Source: Deltaproteobacteria bacterium | Lineage (GTDB): Bacteria; Myxococcota_A; UBA9160; UBA4427 | Length of the DNA: 64,000 nt | Assembly: GCA_016713665.1 (NCBI GenBank) | Contig: JADJOR010000011.1 | Location: forward strand, 516,807 to 580,806 | Direction of reading: 5' to 3' | Part shown: piece after piece, positions 50,208-59,882 of the stretch | Numbering within the stretch: position 1 is the stretch's first letter | Layout: every line of letters begins with the position of its first letter | Notes under the pieces: model-generated | What the model was told of the DNA's origin: nothing | Databases searched by the model: none | The model's input: the letters and a program-made list of their open reading frames with translations, nothing else | Program-made: the position numbers and the translations under genes

Positions 50208-52700
50208 ATGTTGAACCCCGGCGGCAGGCGCCTTCTCGAGGGACTCACGGTGGTCGAGCTCGGCGATCGCGTCGCGGCGCCGTACTGCGGAAGACTCTTC
50301 GCCGAGTCGGGCGCCCGCGTGATCAAGGTCGAGGCGCCCGGCGGCGACGTCGCGCGGCACTGGGGGCCCTTCGCCGGTGATCGACCGGATCCCGAGCGCG
50401 GCGGCCTCTTCCACTTCCTGAACGCCGAGAAGGCGTCGATCGTCCTCGACCTCGAGCGACCGGCGGACCGCGATCGCTTCCGCACCCTCGTCGCGAGCGC
50501 GGATCTCCTGATCGAGAGCCGGCCCCCCGGCGAGCTCGCCCGTCTCGGCCTCGACTTCCCGACGCTCGCCGCCGACTCGCCGCAGCTCGTCCTGCTCTCG
50601 CTCTCGCCCTTCGGCCAGACCGGCCCCTACCGCGACTGGAAGGGCTACGACCACAACGACTATCACCTCTCGGGCAGCGGCCATCGCTACTGCGGCCGCC
50701 CCGACCAGATGCCCCTCGAGCAGGGGACCTTCCTCGCCGACTTCTACGGCGCGATCGCCGGCGCCGCCTGGGCGTTAGGCGCGATCTACGGCCGCGCGGT
50801 CGCGGGCGGCGGGCAATGGCTCGACCTCTCGACCGCCGAGCTGCTCGCGACGACGATGGTCGGCGGCTGGAACGTCCCGGGCTTCCGGCGCCATGGCTAC
50901 GTCAACAAGCGGACCGGCATCGGCCTCTCCGGCGCCCCCGCCTCGATCCTGAAGTGCACCGACGGCCACGCCTGGGTCTTCGCCCTCGAGCCCGGCCAGT
51001 GGAAGGGCCTCGCGAAGGTCATGGGCGATCCCGAATGGATGGGCCTCGAGATCTTCGACGACGTCTGGAAGCGCGGCGCCGAGCGCGACGTCGTCTATCC
51101 GTTGATCGAGGAATGGACGAAGCAGCACAGCAAGTGGGAGGTCATGGAGCTCTGCCAGGCGGCCGGCTCGCCGTCGACGGCGGTCATGACCGTCGCCGAG
51201 TTCGCGAAGCATCCCCACATCGTCGGTCGCGGCTTCATCGGCCAGACCGGCGGGCAGGACGGCGAAGCGCCGATGCCCGATCTCGGCGCCCCTTTCCGCC
51301 CGTCGAAGGGTCGGGTCGGACTCGCGCGGCGCGCGCCGCATCTCGGCGAACATACACAGGCGGCCCTCGCGGAGGCCGAACGCGTGCAGGTCGTGCGCGA
51401 GCCCGCGCGGCGTGGGGCGGTCGCGCTCGGTGCGGCGAGCAGCGCGGGCGCGACCGGCGTCTCGGCGGGCACGGCCGCGGGCGCGAGCGGGCGGCTGCCC
51501 CTCGAAGGCGTGCGGGTCGCGAATTTCGGCTGGGTCTGGGCGGGGCCGATGGTGGGCCAGGTGCTGGGCTTCCTCGGCGCCGACGTCATCAAGGTCGAGA
51601 GCCGCGCGCGGATCGACATCATCCGCCACGTCCCGCCCTTCGAGGATCCGAAGCCCCATCCCGAGCGCTCGCTGACGCAGCACAACATGTGGGCTGGCAA
51701 CGGCAGCGTCAGCCTGGATCTGGCGAAGCCCGAGGGCCGCGAGCTCGCCCACGCGCTGGTCCGACAGTGCGACATCGCCCTCGAGAACTTCGGCCCCGGC
51801 GTCGCCGAGCGCTTCGAGCTCCGTTATGCGGATCTCTGCAAGGTCCGCCCGGACCTCGTCATGCTCTCGATGCCCGCGGCGGGCCACAGCGGTCCGCTCA
51901 AGAACGTCCGGACCTACGGCAACGCGCTCGCGAGCCTGACGGGCCTCGACAGCCTGACGGGCTACGGGCCAGGGGACGTGATCCCCTTCGAGCAGCCGAT
52001 GGCCGACGCGCACAACGGCGTCCTCGGCGCCTACGCGCTGCTCGCCGCCCTCTACCAGCGCCGGGCGACCGGCGAGGGCCAGCTGATCGAGCTCTCGCAG
52101 CAGGAGGGCCTCTCCCATCTGATCGCCCCGGCCTTCATGGACTACATGTTGAACGGCCGCGTCGGCGGGCCCCTGGGCAATCGCCATCCCCTCGCGCAGG
52201 CGGCGCCCCACGGCGTGTTTCCGTGCGATGGCGACGATCAGTGGATCGCGATCGTCGTCGAGGACGACGCCGAGTGGCGCGCGCTCGCAGCGGCGATCGA
52301 CGCGGACTGGGCCCGGGCCGACGCCTTCGCAACCCGCGCGGGTCGAATTGCGGAGCTCGATGCACTTCACGCGCGGCTCGCCGACTGGACGCGCCCCCAG
52401 GTCATGCGCCCGCTCTGCGAGAAGCTCCAGGCCCGGGGCGTCGCGGCGACGCCGGTCCTCGACGTCCCCGGCCTCGCGAACGACCCGCATTTCGCCGCCC
52501 GCGGCACCTTCGTCGAGCTCGAGAATCCGCAGGGCTTCCGCGAGACACTCTACGCGCCCTACGTGAAGATGAGCCGGAGCGCGACCCGCGCGCGGCCCGG
52601 CCCGATGATCGGCCAGGACAACGACCGGATCCTGAAGGGACTGCTCGGGCTGTCGGAGTCGCGTTATGCGGAGCTCGTCGAGAAGCAGGTCATCTACTGA
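50208..52700 (+). CDS. Tandem CaiB/BaiF-type CoA-transferase (fused double domain)
   Basis: The 830-residue protein contains two full family III CoA-transferase domains. Domain 1 (about residues 8-390) begins LLEGLTVVELGDRVAAPYCG and has the nucleophile-position Asp178 in FLADFYGAIAGA. Domain 2 (about 425-830) begins LPLEGVRVANFGWVWAGPM and has MADAHNGVLGAYALL with its Asp. They are joined by an Ala/Gly-rich linker (VSAGTAAGASG). Family III enzymes normally work as interlocked dimers, so a fused dimer is plausible. The reaction is CoA transfer between carboxylic acids; the substrate is unknown but fits the acyl-CoA theme. Confidence 0.9.
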   Translation: MLNPGGRRLLEGLTVVELGDRVAAPYCGRLFAESGARVIKVEAPGGDVARHWGPFAGDRPDPERGGLFHFLNAEKASIVLDLERPADRDRFRTLVASADLLIESRPPGELARLGLDFPTLAADSPQLVLLSLSPFGQTGPYRDWKGYDHNDYHLSGSGHRYCGRPDQMPLEQGTFLADFYGAIAGAAWALGAIYGRAVAGGGQWLDLSTAELLATTMVGGWNVPGFRRHGYVNKRTGIGLSGAPASILKCTDGHAWVFALEPGQWKGLAKVMGDPEWMGLEIFDDVWKRGAERDVVYPLIEEWTKQHSKWEVMELCQAAGSPSTAVMTVAEFAKHPHIVGRGFIGQTGGQDGEAPMPDLGAPFRPSKGRVGLARRAPHLGEHTQAALAEAERVQVVREPARRGAVALGAASSAGATGVSAGTAAGASGRLPLEGVRVANFGWVWAGPMVGQVLGFLGADVIKVESRARIDIIRHVPPFEDPKPHPERSLTQHNMWAGNGSVSLDLAKPEGRELAHALVRQCDIALENFGPGVAERFELRYADLCKVRPDLVMLSMPAAGHSGPLKNVRTYGNALASLTGLDSLTGYGPGDVIPFEQPMADAHNGVLGAYALLAALYQRRATGEGQLIELSQQEGLSHLIAPAFMDYMLNGRVGGPLGNRHPLAQAAPHGVFPCDGDDQWIAIVVEDDAEWRALAAAIDADWARADAFATRAGRIAELDALHARLADWTRPQVMRPLCEKLQARGVAATPVLDVPGLANDPHFAARGTFVELENPQGFRETLYAPYVKMSRSATRARPGPMIGQDNDRILKGLLGLSESRYAELVEKQVIY

Positions 52701-52772
52701 CGAGCTTCGTCGGGGCGTGGAAGCGATGGCGGCGGACGGACACGATGGCCGCGCTCGCGCCGGCCGCGACCG

Positions 52773-53876
52773 TCAACCTTCCCGATCCGCCTCCGCCACA
52801 TAGCTCCGCGGCCCCGCCGCTGCGTCTCCGCGCACGGGCAGCGGCCGCGTCGAGTCGATGCGATCGAGATAGCCGCCGTAGGTGAAGCCCGTCTGGGCCG
52901 GGCTCGAGAGCATCGCGTGGGGCCAGGCCTGCTCGACCCGGCTCGCGCGCTCGAGGCGCTCGAACTGCGCGTCGGGGAGCACGAGGTCGATCGCACCGAG
53001 GCTGTCCTCGAGCTGGCGCCGCGTGCGCGCCCCGACGATCGGGATCGCCCGCGGCGAGCGCCGCCGGATGAAGCGCAGCGCGAGCGCGGCGGGGCTGCAA
53101 CCGAGCTCCTCCGCGACGGCGACGAGCTCGGCGACGATCGGCGCTTTCGCCGCAGGGATCGTCTCGCCGTGGAGCGCGCTGCGGCGTGACTCGCCGGCGA
53201 GCCGACCGCTCGGCGCATACTTGCCGGTGAGCAGTCCTTGATCGAGGGGCGACCAGCAGCAGATCGCGAGATCGAGGGTCTCGGCGAGCGCGAAGTAGTC
53301 GGCCTCGACGCGGCGCTCGGTCAGGCTGTACTGGATCTGGACGCTCGCGAGGCGCGTCGCGCCGTGGACCTCCGCGAGGGTCTGACCGCGGGCGACGACC
53401 CAGGCGGGCGTATCAGAGAGGCCCACGTAGAGGACCTTGCCGCTGCGCACGAGATCGTCGAAGGCCCGCATGACCTCCTCGATCGGCGTCAGGTAGTCCC
53501 AGACGTGGACCCAGTAGACGTCGATGTAGTCGGTCCCGAGGCGCGCGAGACTGCCTTCGAGGGAGCGCATCATGTGCTTGCGGGAGTTGCCCGCGGCGTT
53601 GGGATCGCGGGCGCCCGGTCCGGCACTGAACTTCGTCGACACGACGAAGCGATCGCGCTCGGATCCCATCAGCTCGCCGAGGATCCGCTCGCTGCTGCCG
53701 CCGGTGTATACGTCGGCCGTGTCGATGAAGTTGCCGCCCGCGGCAGCGAAGCCCTCGAAGACCGCGCGGCTCTCGGCCCGCGAGCTGCCCCAGCCCCACT
53801 CTTCGCCAAAGGTCATCGCGCCGAGGGCGAGCTCGGAGACCTTGAGACCGGTATTGCCGAAGATCGGATATCGCAT
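52773..53876 (-). CDS. Aldo/keto reductase
   Basis: The 367-residue protein has the AKR tetrad: D52 and Y57 (FIDTADVYTGG), K82 (VVSTKFS) and H124 (YWVHVWD). It also has the late cofactor segment AIPIVGARTRRQLEDSLGAI. The start at 53876 has GAGG at suitable spacing and begins with the standard first hairpin (RYPIFGNTGLKVSELALGAM). It should reduce a carbonyl with NADPH in the cytoplasm. The C-terminus extends about 30 residues beyond the usual barrel end. It stands alone between the CoA-transferase and the glycosylation cluster. Confidence 0.92.
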   Translation of the reverse strand: MRYPIFGNTGLKVSELALGAMTFGEEWGWGSSRAESRAVFEGFAAAGGNFIDTADVYTGGSSERILGELMGSERDRFVVSTKFSAGPGARDPNAAGNSRKHMMRSLEGSLARLGTDYIDVYWVHVWDYLTPIEEVMRAFDDLVRSGKVLYVGLSDTPAWVVARGQTLAEVHGATRLASVQIQYSLTERRVEADYFALAETLDLAICCWSPLDQGLLTGKYAPSGRLAGESRRSALHGETIPAAKAPIVAELVAVAEELGCSPAALALRFIRRRSPRAIPIVGARTRRQLEDSLGAIDLVLPDAQFERLERASRVEQAWPHAMLSSPAQTGFTYGGYLDRIDSTRPLPVRGDAAAGPRSYVAEADREG

Positions 53877-54184
53877 GGGAAAACCTCGAGCGGCGGACGG
53901 CGCGGGGGCCGGTGGGGCGCTCCCGCCCGGGCGCGCCCAGCGTAGGCGAAAAGCCCGCTCCGCGAGAGCCGGATGACGAGCCGCACTCCGAGCCGGGGTG
54001 GCTGCTCGCGCCCGGACGGTCCCCCGACCTATCAAGCCGGGCCTGGACGGCCGCTCTTGGCGACCCGGGACTCGCATTTTCGCGCTCGAAACGCACGAAT
54101 CCTGATAGAGTGGTCGAGCTGCGGGGGGCGGGAGCAGGCTACGGACGAGGCGAACGGGAGCGCTTCCCTCGCCCGAGGTTCGAG

Positions 54185-56239
54185 ATGCCCGAGTGGTTCG
54201 ACACCGACGTCGACCGATCGCCGGCGCGGGGGCCCACTTCCCGTCGGCTATTCGCCCTGCTGCTCGCGCTCACTTTCGCCGTCTGCTTCGCCGCCCGAGC
54301 CCGGGCCTGGCTCGCCGTCGAGGCGCAGCCCGAGCAGCTCTTCGCGCGCGGGGTCGCCGCCTCGGGCAGCGACTCCTATCTCTGGTTTCGCCTCGCCCGC
54401 GAGCTGCGCGCGGGGGGCGAAATCGGCGGCATCGATCGACTCAGGGCCTGGCCCGACGGCATCGACCGGAAGGCGGTGCCCGCGCTTCCGTGGTTGATCG
54501 CGCAGACGGCGCGCGCCTTCGAGACCGACGTCTACCGCGCGGGCATCGCCTGGAACGTCGCCCTCTCCGGCTTGTTCGTTCTCCCGCTCGGCCTCCATCT
54601 GCGCACCGCGGGCTACCCGCTCGCGGGCCTGCTCGGCGGCTATGTCGGCGGCCTCGCCCCCGCCTACGTCGAGCGCTCCTCGGTCCAGCGCGTCGACACC
54701 GACGGCGGCACGCTCCTCTTCCTCTGCCTGCTCGCTCTCGCGATCGGCGCATTGCGTCCGACGGCCTCCCCGCGGCGCAACACGCTCGTGGCCGCCGGCG
54801 CGGGCCTCGTGCTCGCGGCCTTCTGTCGCTGGTACGGACAGCCCTGGTTCTGGCTCGTCTATCTCGGGACCCTCGGCCTCCATCTCGCGACGAGCGGCTT
54901 CGGACTCCGCGCGAGCCTGCCCCTGGTCCTCGCCTTCGGCCTCTGCGCGAACCCGGCCTCGGCGATCGGCGGCGCCGAGGGCCTCTTCCATTTCCTGCGC
55001 TTCTACGTGATGTCCGGGGCGACGGCGTCCCCCGGCCCCTTCGACTACGCGAGCATCACCGCCGACATCGCCGAGCTTCAGGCGCTGCCGCTCCGCGAGA
55101 CCCTCGCGCGTACCGTTGCGATCCCGGCGGTCGCGGGCGTGGGCCTCGTCGGCTTCGCTGCGTTCTGCATCGTCGGCTTCCGCGCGCTGATCCCGCTGCT
55201 GCCGCTCGTGCTGCTCGGCCTCTATGCGCTGATCGGGCCCGAGCGCTTCGACCTCTTCCTGGCCCCGCTCGTCGGCATCGGGCTCGGCTTCGGCCTCCAT
55301 GCGCTCGCGCGGGCCGCGCGGCGCTCGCGGCACGACGCCCGGCGTTTCGCCGAGCCCGCCGCCCAGCTCGCCGCCGTCGTCGGCGCGCTCGTCCTGCTTC
55401 CGCACACGGGCTTCGCCCTCGCGCCCCGGCCGACGGTGCCGGTCCGCCTGGTCGAGAGCCTGCAGCGCCTCCGCGAGTCGCTCCCGCCCGATCCCGCCAT
55501 CCTCGCAAGCTGGGGCGCCGGCTATCTGATCAGCGACGTGACCGGTGCTGCCACGTTCAACGACGGCGAGGCCCCGGATCCCCTCGTCCATTATCTCTTC
55601 GCCCGCGCGATCGCGAGCAGTGATCCCCGAGACCTCCCCCGCATCGTCGAGATCCTCTCGAGCACGAGTCGCCGCGCGCTTCACGAGGCACTCGACGGCC
55701 AGCCCGATCCGGAGGCCGCCGTCGAGGCGCTGCTGCGGCGCGAGGCGCGGACCGCGGGCAACGTCGTCCTCGTGCTCACCGAGCGCGACGTCGTCGCCTT
55801 CCCGTCGTTCTTCCGGACCGGTCGCTGGCGCTTCGCCGAGGACACGGGTCCGGAGGACGCCTACTACACGCGCACGTGCCGGCGATCGCCGCGCGAGCGG
55901 CTGCGCTGCGAGACGGAGGGCGGATCCGACGGCGTGATCGACCTCGAGCGGGGGCGCCTCGGCGACGGCCAGCGCCTCCGTCGCGTCGTCGAGCTGCGCG
56001 ACGGCCGCGTCGTCCGCGAGACCGAGCACGGCGCGACTGCCCGCTTCAGCCTCGAGCTCGTCCCGGCCGGCGCCGACGGAACCTACACCGCGCATCTCGT
56101 CTCCGAGCCCGTCTTCCGCAGCAACTTCAATCAACTCTTCGTCCTCGGCCGCTTCGATCCCGACGCGCTCGAGGAGCTCGCCGGCACGCCGCCGACCCTG
56201 CGCGCCTACCGGATCCGATCCACGGAGGAGCGCCGATGA
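54185..56239 (+). CDS. STT3/PglB-like membrane glycosyltransferase
   Basis: This is a 684-residue polytopic membrane protein. After the first TM segment it has GSDSYLWFRLARELRAGGE, resembling the acidic first loop of STT3/PglB proteins. SVQRVDTDGGTL then resembles the second acidic motif, and after about ten TM segments a soluble tail carries LASWGAGYLISDVTGAATFN, a degenerate version of the WWDYG region. This suggests oligosaccharide transfer from a lipid carrier, but the divergent motif leaves room for another GT-C enzyme. The stop overlaps the next ATG by four bases, starting a tightly overlapping cluster. Confidence 0.68.
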   Translation: MPEWFDTDVDRSPARGPTSRRLFALLLALTFAVCFAARARAWLAVEAQPEQLFARGVAASGSDSYLWFRLARELRAGGEIGGIDRLRAWPDGIDRKAVPALPWLIAQTARAFETDVYRAGIAWNVALSGLFVLPLGLHLRTAGYPLAGLLGGYVGGLAPAYVERSSVQRVDTDGGTLLFLCLLALAIGALRPTASPRRNTLVAAGAGLVLAAFCRWYGQPWFWLVYLGTLGLHLATSGFGLRASLPLVLAFGLCANPASAIGGAEGLFHFLRFYVMSGATASPGPFDYASITADIAELQALPLRETLARTVAIPAVAGVGLVGFAAFCIVGFRALIPLLPLVLLGLYALIGPERFDLFLAPLVGIGLGFGLHALARAARRSRHDARRFAEPAAQLAAVVGALVLLPHTGFALAPRPTVPVRLVESLQRLRESLPPDPAILASWGAGYLISDVTGAATFNDGEAPDPLVHYLFARAIASSDPRDLPRIVEILSSTSRRALHEALDGQPDPEAAVEALLRREARTAGNVVLVLTERDVVAFPSFFRTGRWRFAEDTGPEDAYYTRTCRRSPRERLRCETEGGSDGVIDLERGRLGDGQRLRRVVELRDGRVVRETEHGATARFSLELVPAGADGTYTAHLVSEPVFRSNFNQLFVLGRFDPDALEELAGTPPTLRAYRIRSTEERR

Positions 56240-56982
56240 AGGCCCTCGCCGTCGACTCCCTCGAGCGCCTCGTCCCGGACGCACTCGAGCCCGGCGACGC
56301 CACCGGGCGGGAGACCCTCGAGCTCCACCTCGAGCGCTATCGCTTCGCCGCCCGCCACCTGCGCCCCGGCCGCGTCCTCGATCTCGCCTGCGGCGTCGGC
56401 TACGGCGCAGCGCTGCTCGCCGAGCACGCCGGCGTCCGGGTCGTCGGCGTCGACCTCGACGAAGCCGCGATCGCGTACGCGCGACGGAGACATCCGGGGA
56501 CGGCCCTCGAATTCCGCGTCGCCGATGCCCTCCGCTTCGACGACGCCCAGGGATTCGACACGATCGTCTCCCTCGAGACGGTCGAGCACGTCGACGCTCC
56601 GGGAGCGCTGATCGAGCGGCTCGCGGGGCTGCTCCGCCCGGGTGGCCATCTCGTCTGCTCGGTGCCGACGACGCCCTCCGTCGATCTCAACCCCCACCAT
56701 CGCCACGACTTCAGCGAGCGTTCCTTCCGCCGGCTCGTCGCGGCCCGCGCGCCGCGGCTGCGCGAGCTCGCGGCGCTGCGACAGATCCAGCCCGTGTCGC
56801 CGTGGCGGGTCCTCTCGCGGGGCGAGCGGCGGATGCGGGATCGCCGGGAGGGCCTGCCCGCCTACTACCTCGCCCATCCCGACGCCCTCGCGCGAAGACT
56901 CGCCGCGACGCTGCGCTTCGGCTTCTCGAACCGCTACCTGACCCTCGTCTGGCGAGCGCCCTCGGACGGGTCCGGAACATGA
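56236..56982 (+). CDS. SAM-dependent methyltransferase
   Basis: The 248-residue class I methyltransferase has the SAM-binding LDLACGVGYG, VVGVDLDEAAIAYARR, VADALRFDD, IVSLETVEHVDAPGALIE and LLRPGGHLVCSVPT. Its ATG overlaps the STT3-like stop (ATGA) and its own stop overlaps the GT2 start the same way. It probably methylates a sugar or lipid intermediate of the glycosylation cluster. Confidence 0.9.
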   Translation: MKALAVDSLERLVPDALEPGDATGRETLELHLERYRFAARHLRPGRVLDLACGVGYGAALLAEHAGVRVVGVDLDEAAIAYARRRHPGTALEFRVADALRFDDAQGFDTIVSLETVEHVDAPGALIERLAGLLRPGGHLVCSVPTTPSVDLNPHHRHDFSERSFRRLVAARAPRLRELAALRQIQPVSPWRVLSRGERRMRDRREGLPAYYLAHPDALARRLAATLRFGFSNRYLTLVWRAPSDGSGT

Positions 56983-57686
56983 AGCGCCTCGTCGTCATCC
57001 CTGCATTCGACGAGGCCGAGCGGATCGGCGCGGTGATCGAGTGCGTGCGGCGCTGTCTGCCGGAGTTCGAGATCGTCGTGGTCGACGACGGCTCGCGTGA
57101 CGCGACCGCGGCCGTCGCGCGGGCCGCGGGGGCGCGGGTCCTGCGCCATCCCTTCAATCTCGGCTATGGCTCGGCGCTCCAGACCGGCTACAAGTTCGCC
57201 CATCGCGCCGGGGCCGAGGTCGTCGTCCAGATGGATGCCGATGGCCAGCACGACCCCGCCGAGGCGCGCGCGCTCGCCGCGCCGGTCGAGGCGGGCGAGC
57301 TCGATCTCGTGATCGGCTCCCGCTTCCTCGGCGTCGGGGACTACCAGATGGAGCCCCTGCGCAACGCGGGACGCGCGCTCTTCCGCGGCATCCTGCGCGG
57401 CTTTGCCCTGCGCGTGAGCGACCCGACCTCGGGCTTCCAGGCCCTCTCGCGCCGGGTGCTCGAGCTCTATGTCGGCGACGCCTTTCCGGCGGACTATCCC
57501 GACGTCGACGTGCTGCTGATCGCGCATCGCCACGGGCTGCGGATCGGCGAGCGACCGGTCCACATGACCGCGAGCCCGCGCGCCTCGCTGCTCCACTCCG
57601 GGCTCGCCCCCGTCTACTACGTCTACAAGATGCTGCTGTCCGTCTGGGCGGCCTCGGCCCGGCCGCGGGATCGCCGCAGCGCGTGA
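56979..57686 (+). CDS. Family 2 glycosyltransferase (dolichol-phosphate mannosyltransferase-like)
   Basis: The 235-residue GT2 protein has VVIPAFDEAERIG, IVVVDDGSRDATAAVA (nucleotide-binding Asp pair) and VVQMDADGQHDP (the metal-binding DxD), then VIGSRFLG and DPTSGFQALSRRVLELY. It has no C-terminal TM anchor. It probably builds a polyprenyl-phosphate sugar used by the GT-C enzymes on either side. The start overlaps the methyltransferase stop by four bases. Confidence 0.92.
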   Translation: MKRLVVIPAFDEAERIGAVIECVRRCLPEFEIVVVDDGSRDATAAVARAAGARVLRHPFNLGYGSALQTGYKFAHRAGAEVVVQMDADGQHDPAEARALAAPVEAGELDLVIGSRFLGVGDYQMEPLRNAGRALFRGILRGFALRVSDPTSGFQALSRRVLELYVGDAFPADYPDVDVLLIAHRHGLRIGERPVHMTASPRASLLHSGLAPVYYVYKMLLSVWAASARPRDRRSA

Positions 57687-57693
57687 GGTGACC

Positions 57694-58098
57694 ATGAAGC
57701 TGGATCCCCGCCTGATCGAGCTGCGCGAGCTGCTCCTCTCGGCGCCCGAGTCGACCTCGACGCGGGTGCTCTTCGTCTCGCTCTCGCTGCTGCTGGCGGC
57801 GACGGTGCTCCTGCTGGTCAAGCGGCGGACGCTGCGCGAGGAGTACACGCCGATCTGGCTGGCGGTCGCCGCCGCCATCACGCTGCTCTCGCTGTCGCGG
57901 CCCCTGCTCTACTTCGTGACGCGCTCGATCGGTGCCTGGACACCGAGCTCGGCGCTCTTCTTCTTCGGCGAGCTCTTCCTCGTCGCGATCTGCCTGAACT
58001 ATGCCGTGCGACTGTCGCGCCTCGCCCTCGAGGTCAAGAATCTCGCCCAGGAGCTCGCCGTGCTTCGCGCGGAGCTCGAACGCCGCGGCGCGGACTAG
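57694..58098 (+). CDS. DUF2304 family membrane protein
   Basis: The 134-residue protein has three or so TM segments (VLFVSLSLLLAATVLLLVKR, IWLAVAAAITLLSLSRPLL, ALFFFGELFLVAICLNYAV) and a C-terminal coiled coil (LALEVKNLAQELAVLRAELE). This is the DUF2304 pattern, and such genes typically follow a GT2 gene as here. GAGGTG precedes the ATG at 57694. It may anchor the glycosyltransferase at the membrane; the biochemical role is not established. Confidence 0.82.
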   Translation: MKLDPRLIELRELLLSAPESTSTRVLFVSLSLLLAATVLLLVKRRTLREEYTPIWLAVAAAITLLSLSRPLLYFVTRSIGAWTPSSALFFFGELFLVAICLNYAVRLSRLALEVKNLAQELAVLRAELERRGAD

Positions 58099-58101
58099 CG
58101 C

Positions 58102-59838
58102 TTGATCGGAGCGCAGGGGGAGCGGAGGGGCGGATCGACGTTTGCGACGGTCGCAGGGGGTGCGGCGGTGGCGGGGGGAGTGGCGCTGCTGACGGTGCCG
58201 CTCACGCTCGCGCGCTGGTGGCTGTCGCAGGATGCGGTCGAGCACCTCGCGATCGCGCAGGCCTGGGTCCACGGCGCGGGCTTCGTCGACCCGGTCAAGT
58301 GGATCCTCCCGGCGGGCGGGCCTTCTCCCACGCCGGCGCTCGCGCTGCGCGCCCCGGCCATCTCCCTGCTCGCGGCGATTCCGCTCGGTCTGGGCGCGAG
58401 CCTGACGACGACGGGCGTGCTCCACGCCGTCTGGGCGAGCGGCGTGGCCGGACTCGTCGTGCCCGCGGCGCGGCGCTGCGGCATGCGCGGTCCGGCGGCC
58501 TTCGCCGCGGCGCTGTTGCTCGCGACGTCGCCTGCCTGGCTCGCCCTCGCGCGCCACGTCTGGACGGAGGCGACCGCGTTGCTGGCCTTTCTGGCCGTGC
58601 TGGCGACGGCGCGGGGCACCGTCACGTCTGCGCGCGGGTCCCTCCTTTGCGCGGTCACGACCTTCCTTGCTTCCCTCTGTCGCCCCAACCTGATCGCTCT
58701 CGCACTCGCCGTGCTGGTCGCGGGGGCGGCACAGTCGGGCGTGCAACGGGCCGCACGTGTGCGCGGCCTCGCGATCTATGCGCTCGCCCTCGCCGGATTC
58801 GTGTTTGCCTATCGCGCCTGCGTCGTGCACGCGATCGGCGAGGCGCCCTACGCGCGCTACCAGACGCTCTTCCAGGTCGAGACGACTGCCGAGGTCTGGC
58901 AGTACGCGCGGGCGGACCATGGCGTCCTGGCCTATGTGGCGAGCCACGGCGATCTCCTCGCGACGCGCGCGGCGCGGACGTTCGCGGACCTCGTGCGGGT
59001 CCTCTTTCTCGAGCCGACCTATCACGGGATCGGCTGGCTCGCGCTGCCGGGCTTCGCCTTCGCGCTGCGCAGCGGCGAGCGCGCGCTCGAGCGGCGCTTC
59101 CTCGCGCTCTCGGGCCTGGGACTCGCGTTCGTCGCGCTCCTCTACGTCGACTTCGACCGCGCTCGCTTTCCGCTCTTCACGGCCGCCGCCGCCTCGCTCA
59201 GCGGCTTCGCCTGGCTGGACGCGCGGGCGCAAGCGCTCGAGCGCGGGCTCTCGGTCCGGCATGGAATCGCCGCACGCGCGCTCGGATGGGCGCCGCTCGT
59301 GCTCGCGTGCGGCCCGCTCGCCATCTCGCTTCCGGGCTCCCTCCGCCACGCCGCCGAAGGAATCGCCTTCTACCGCGAGCAGGGCACCCAGGAGCGGCTC
59401 TGGCCCGAGCTGGACGTGCGCATGCGTCCGCTCTGCTGCGCGTTCGCCCCCGGCGAGCGGATCGCGAGCGTCGATCCCTGGACGACGCATCTCTGGTGCG
59501 GCCACGCGACGACGATGTTGCCCTCGGACCTCGCGGAGCCGGGGGTGCTCGAGGTGTTCCTCGCGCAGGAGCAGCCGGACTGGCTCATCGCCGCGGCCGA
59601 AGAGCCCGCCCTGCGTCGCTCGCCCCGCCTGCGCTTGCGTCATCGCCGCGACGGTCTCGTCCTCTACCAGGTCGAGGCACCGCCCGGTCCGGGGCGTTCC
59701 CGCGCACGCGCGTGGAACGCGCCACCGCCGCTCGCCTGCGCGGGCCGCGTCGAGCGATGCGCGGAGGCGATCGACGCGCGTGCCCGCCCTCGCCCGCGCC
59801 CCGCCCGCCCCGCCCGCGCCACATCGGATTTCCGGTAG
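58102..59838 (+). CDS. GT-C (PMT/ArnT-like) integral membrane glycosyltransferase
   Basis: A polytopic protein of about 578 residues with an early acidic loop (WWLSQDAVEHLAIAQAWVHG) after TM1, where GT-C enzymes carry their catalytic acid. A periplasmic-type domain follows near the end (RMRPLCCAFAPGERIASVDP). The start is uncertain: TTG at 58102, three bases after the DUF2304 stop, without a strong ribosome site. It would transfer a sugar from a polyprenyl-phosphate donor made by the GT2 enzyme. The Arg/Pro-rich last 40 residues look like low-complexity tail. Confidence 0.7.
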   Translation: MIGAQGERRGGSTFATVAGGAAVAGGVALLTVPLTLARWWLSQDAVEHLAIAQAWVHGAGFVDPVKWILPAGGPSPTPALALRAPAISLLAAIPLGLGASLTTTGVLHAVWASGVAGLVVPAARRCGMRGPAAFAAALLLATSPAWLALARHVWTEATALLAFLAVLATARGTVTSARGSLLCAVTTFLASLCRPNLIALALAVLVAGAAQSGVQRAARVRGLAIYALALAGFVFAYRACVVHAIGEAPYARYQTLFQVETTAEVWQYARADHGVLAYVASHGDLLATRAARTFADLVRVLFLEPTYHGIGWLALPGFAFALRSGERALERRFLALSGLGLAFVALLYVDFDRARFPLFTAAAASLSGFAWLDARAQALERGLSVRHGIAARALGWAPLVLACGPLAISLPGSLRHAAEGIAFYREQGTQERLWPELDVRMRPLCCAFAPGERIASVDPWTTHLWCGHATTMLPSDLAEPGVLEVFLAQEQPDWLIAAAEEPALRRSPRLRLRHRRDGLVLYQVEAPPGPGRSRARAWNAPPPLACAGRVERCAEAIDARARPRPRPARPARATSDFR

Positions 59839-59882
59839 AGTCGCCGGATCGTCGCTCCCGAAAGCCGCCCCGGAGATCCGCC

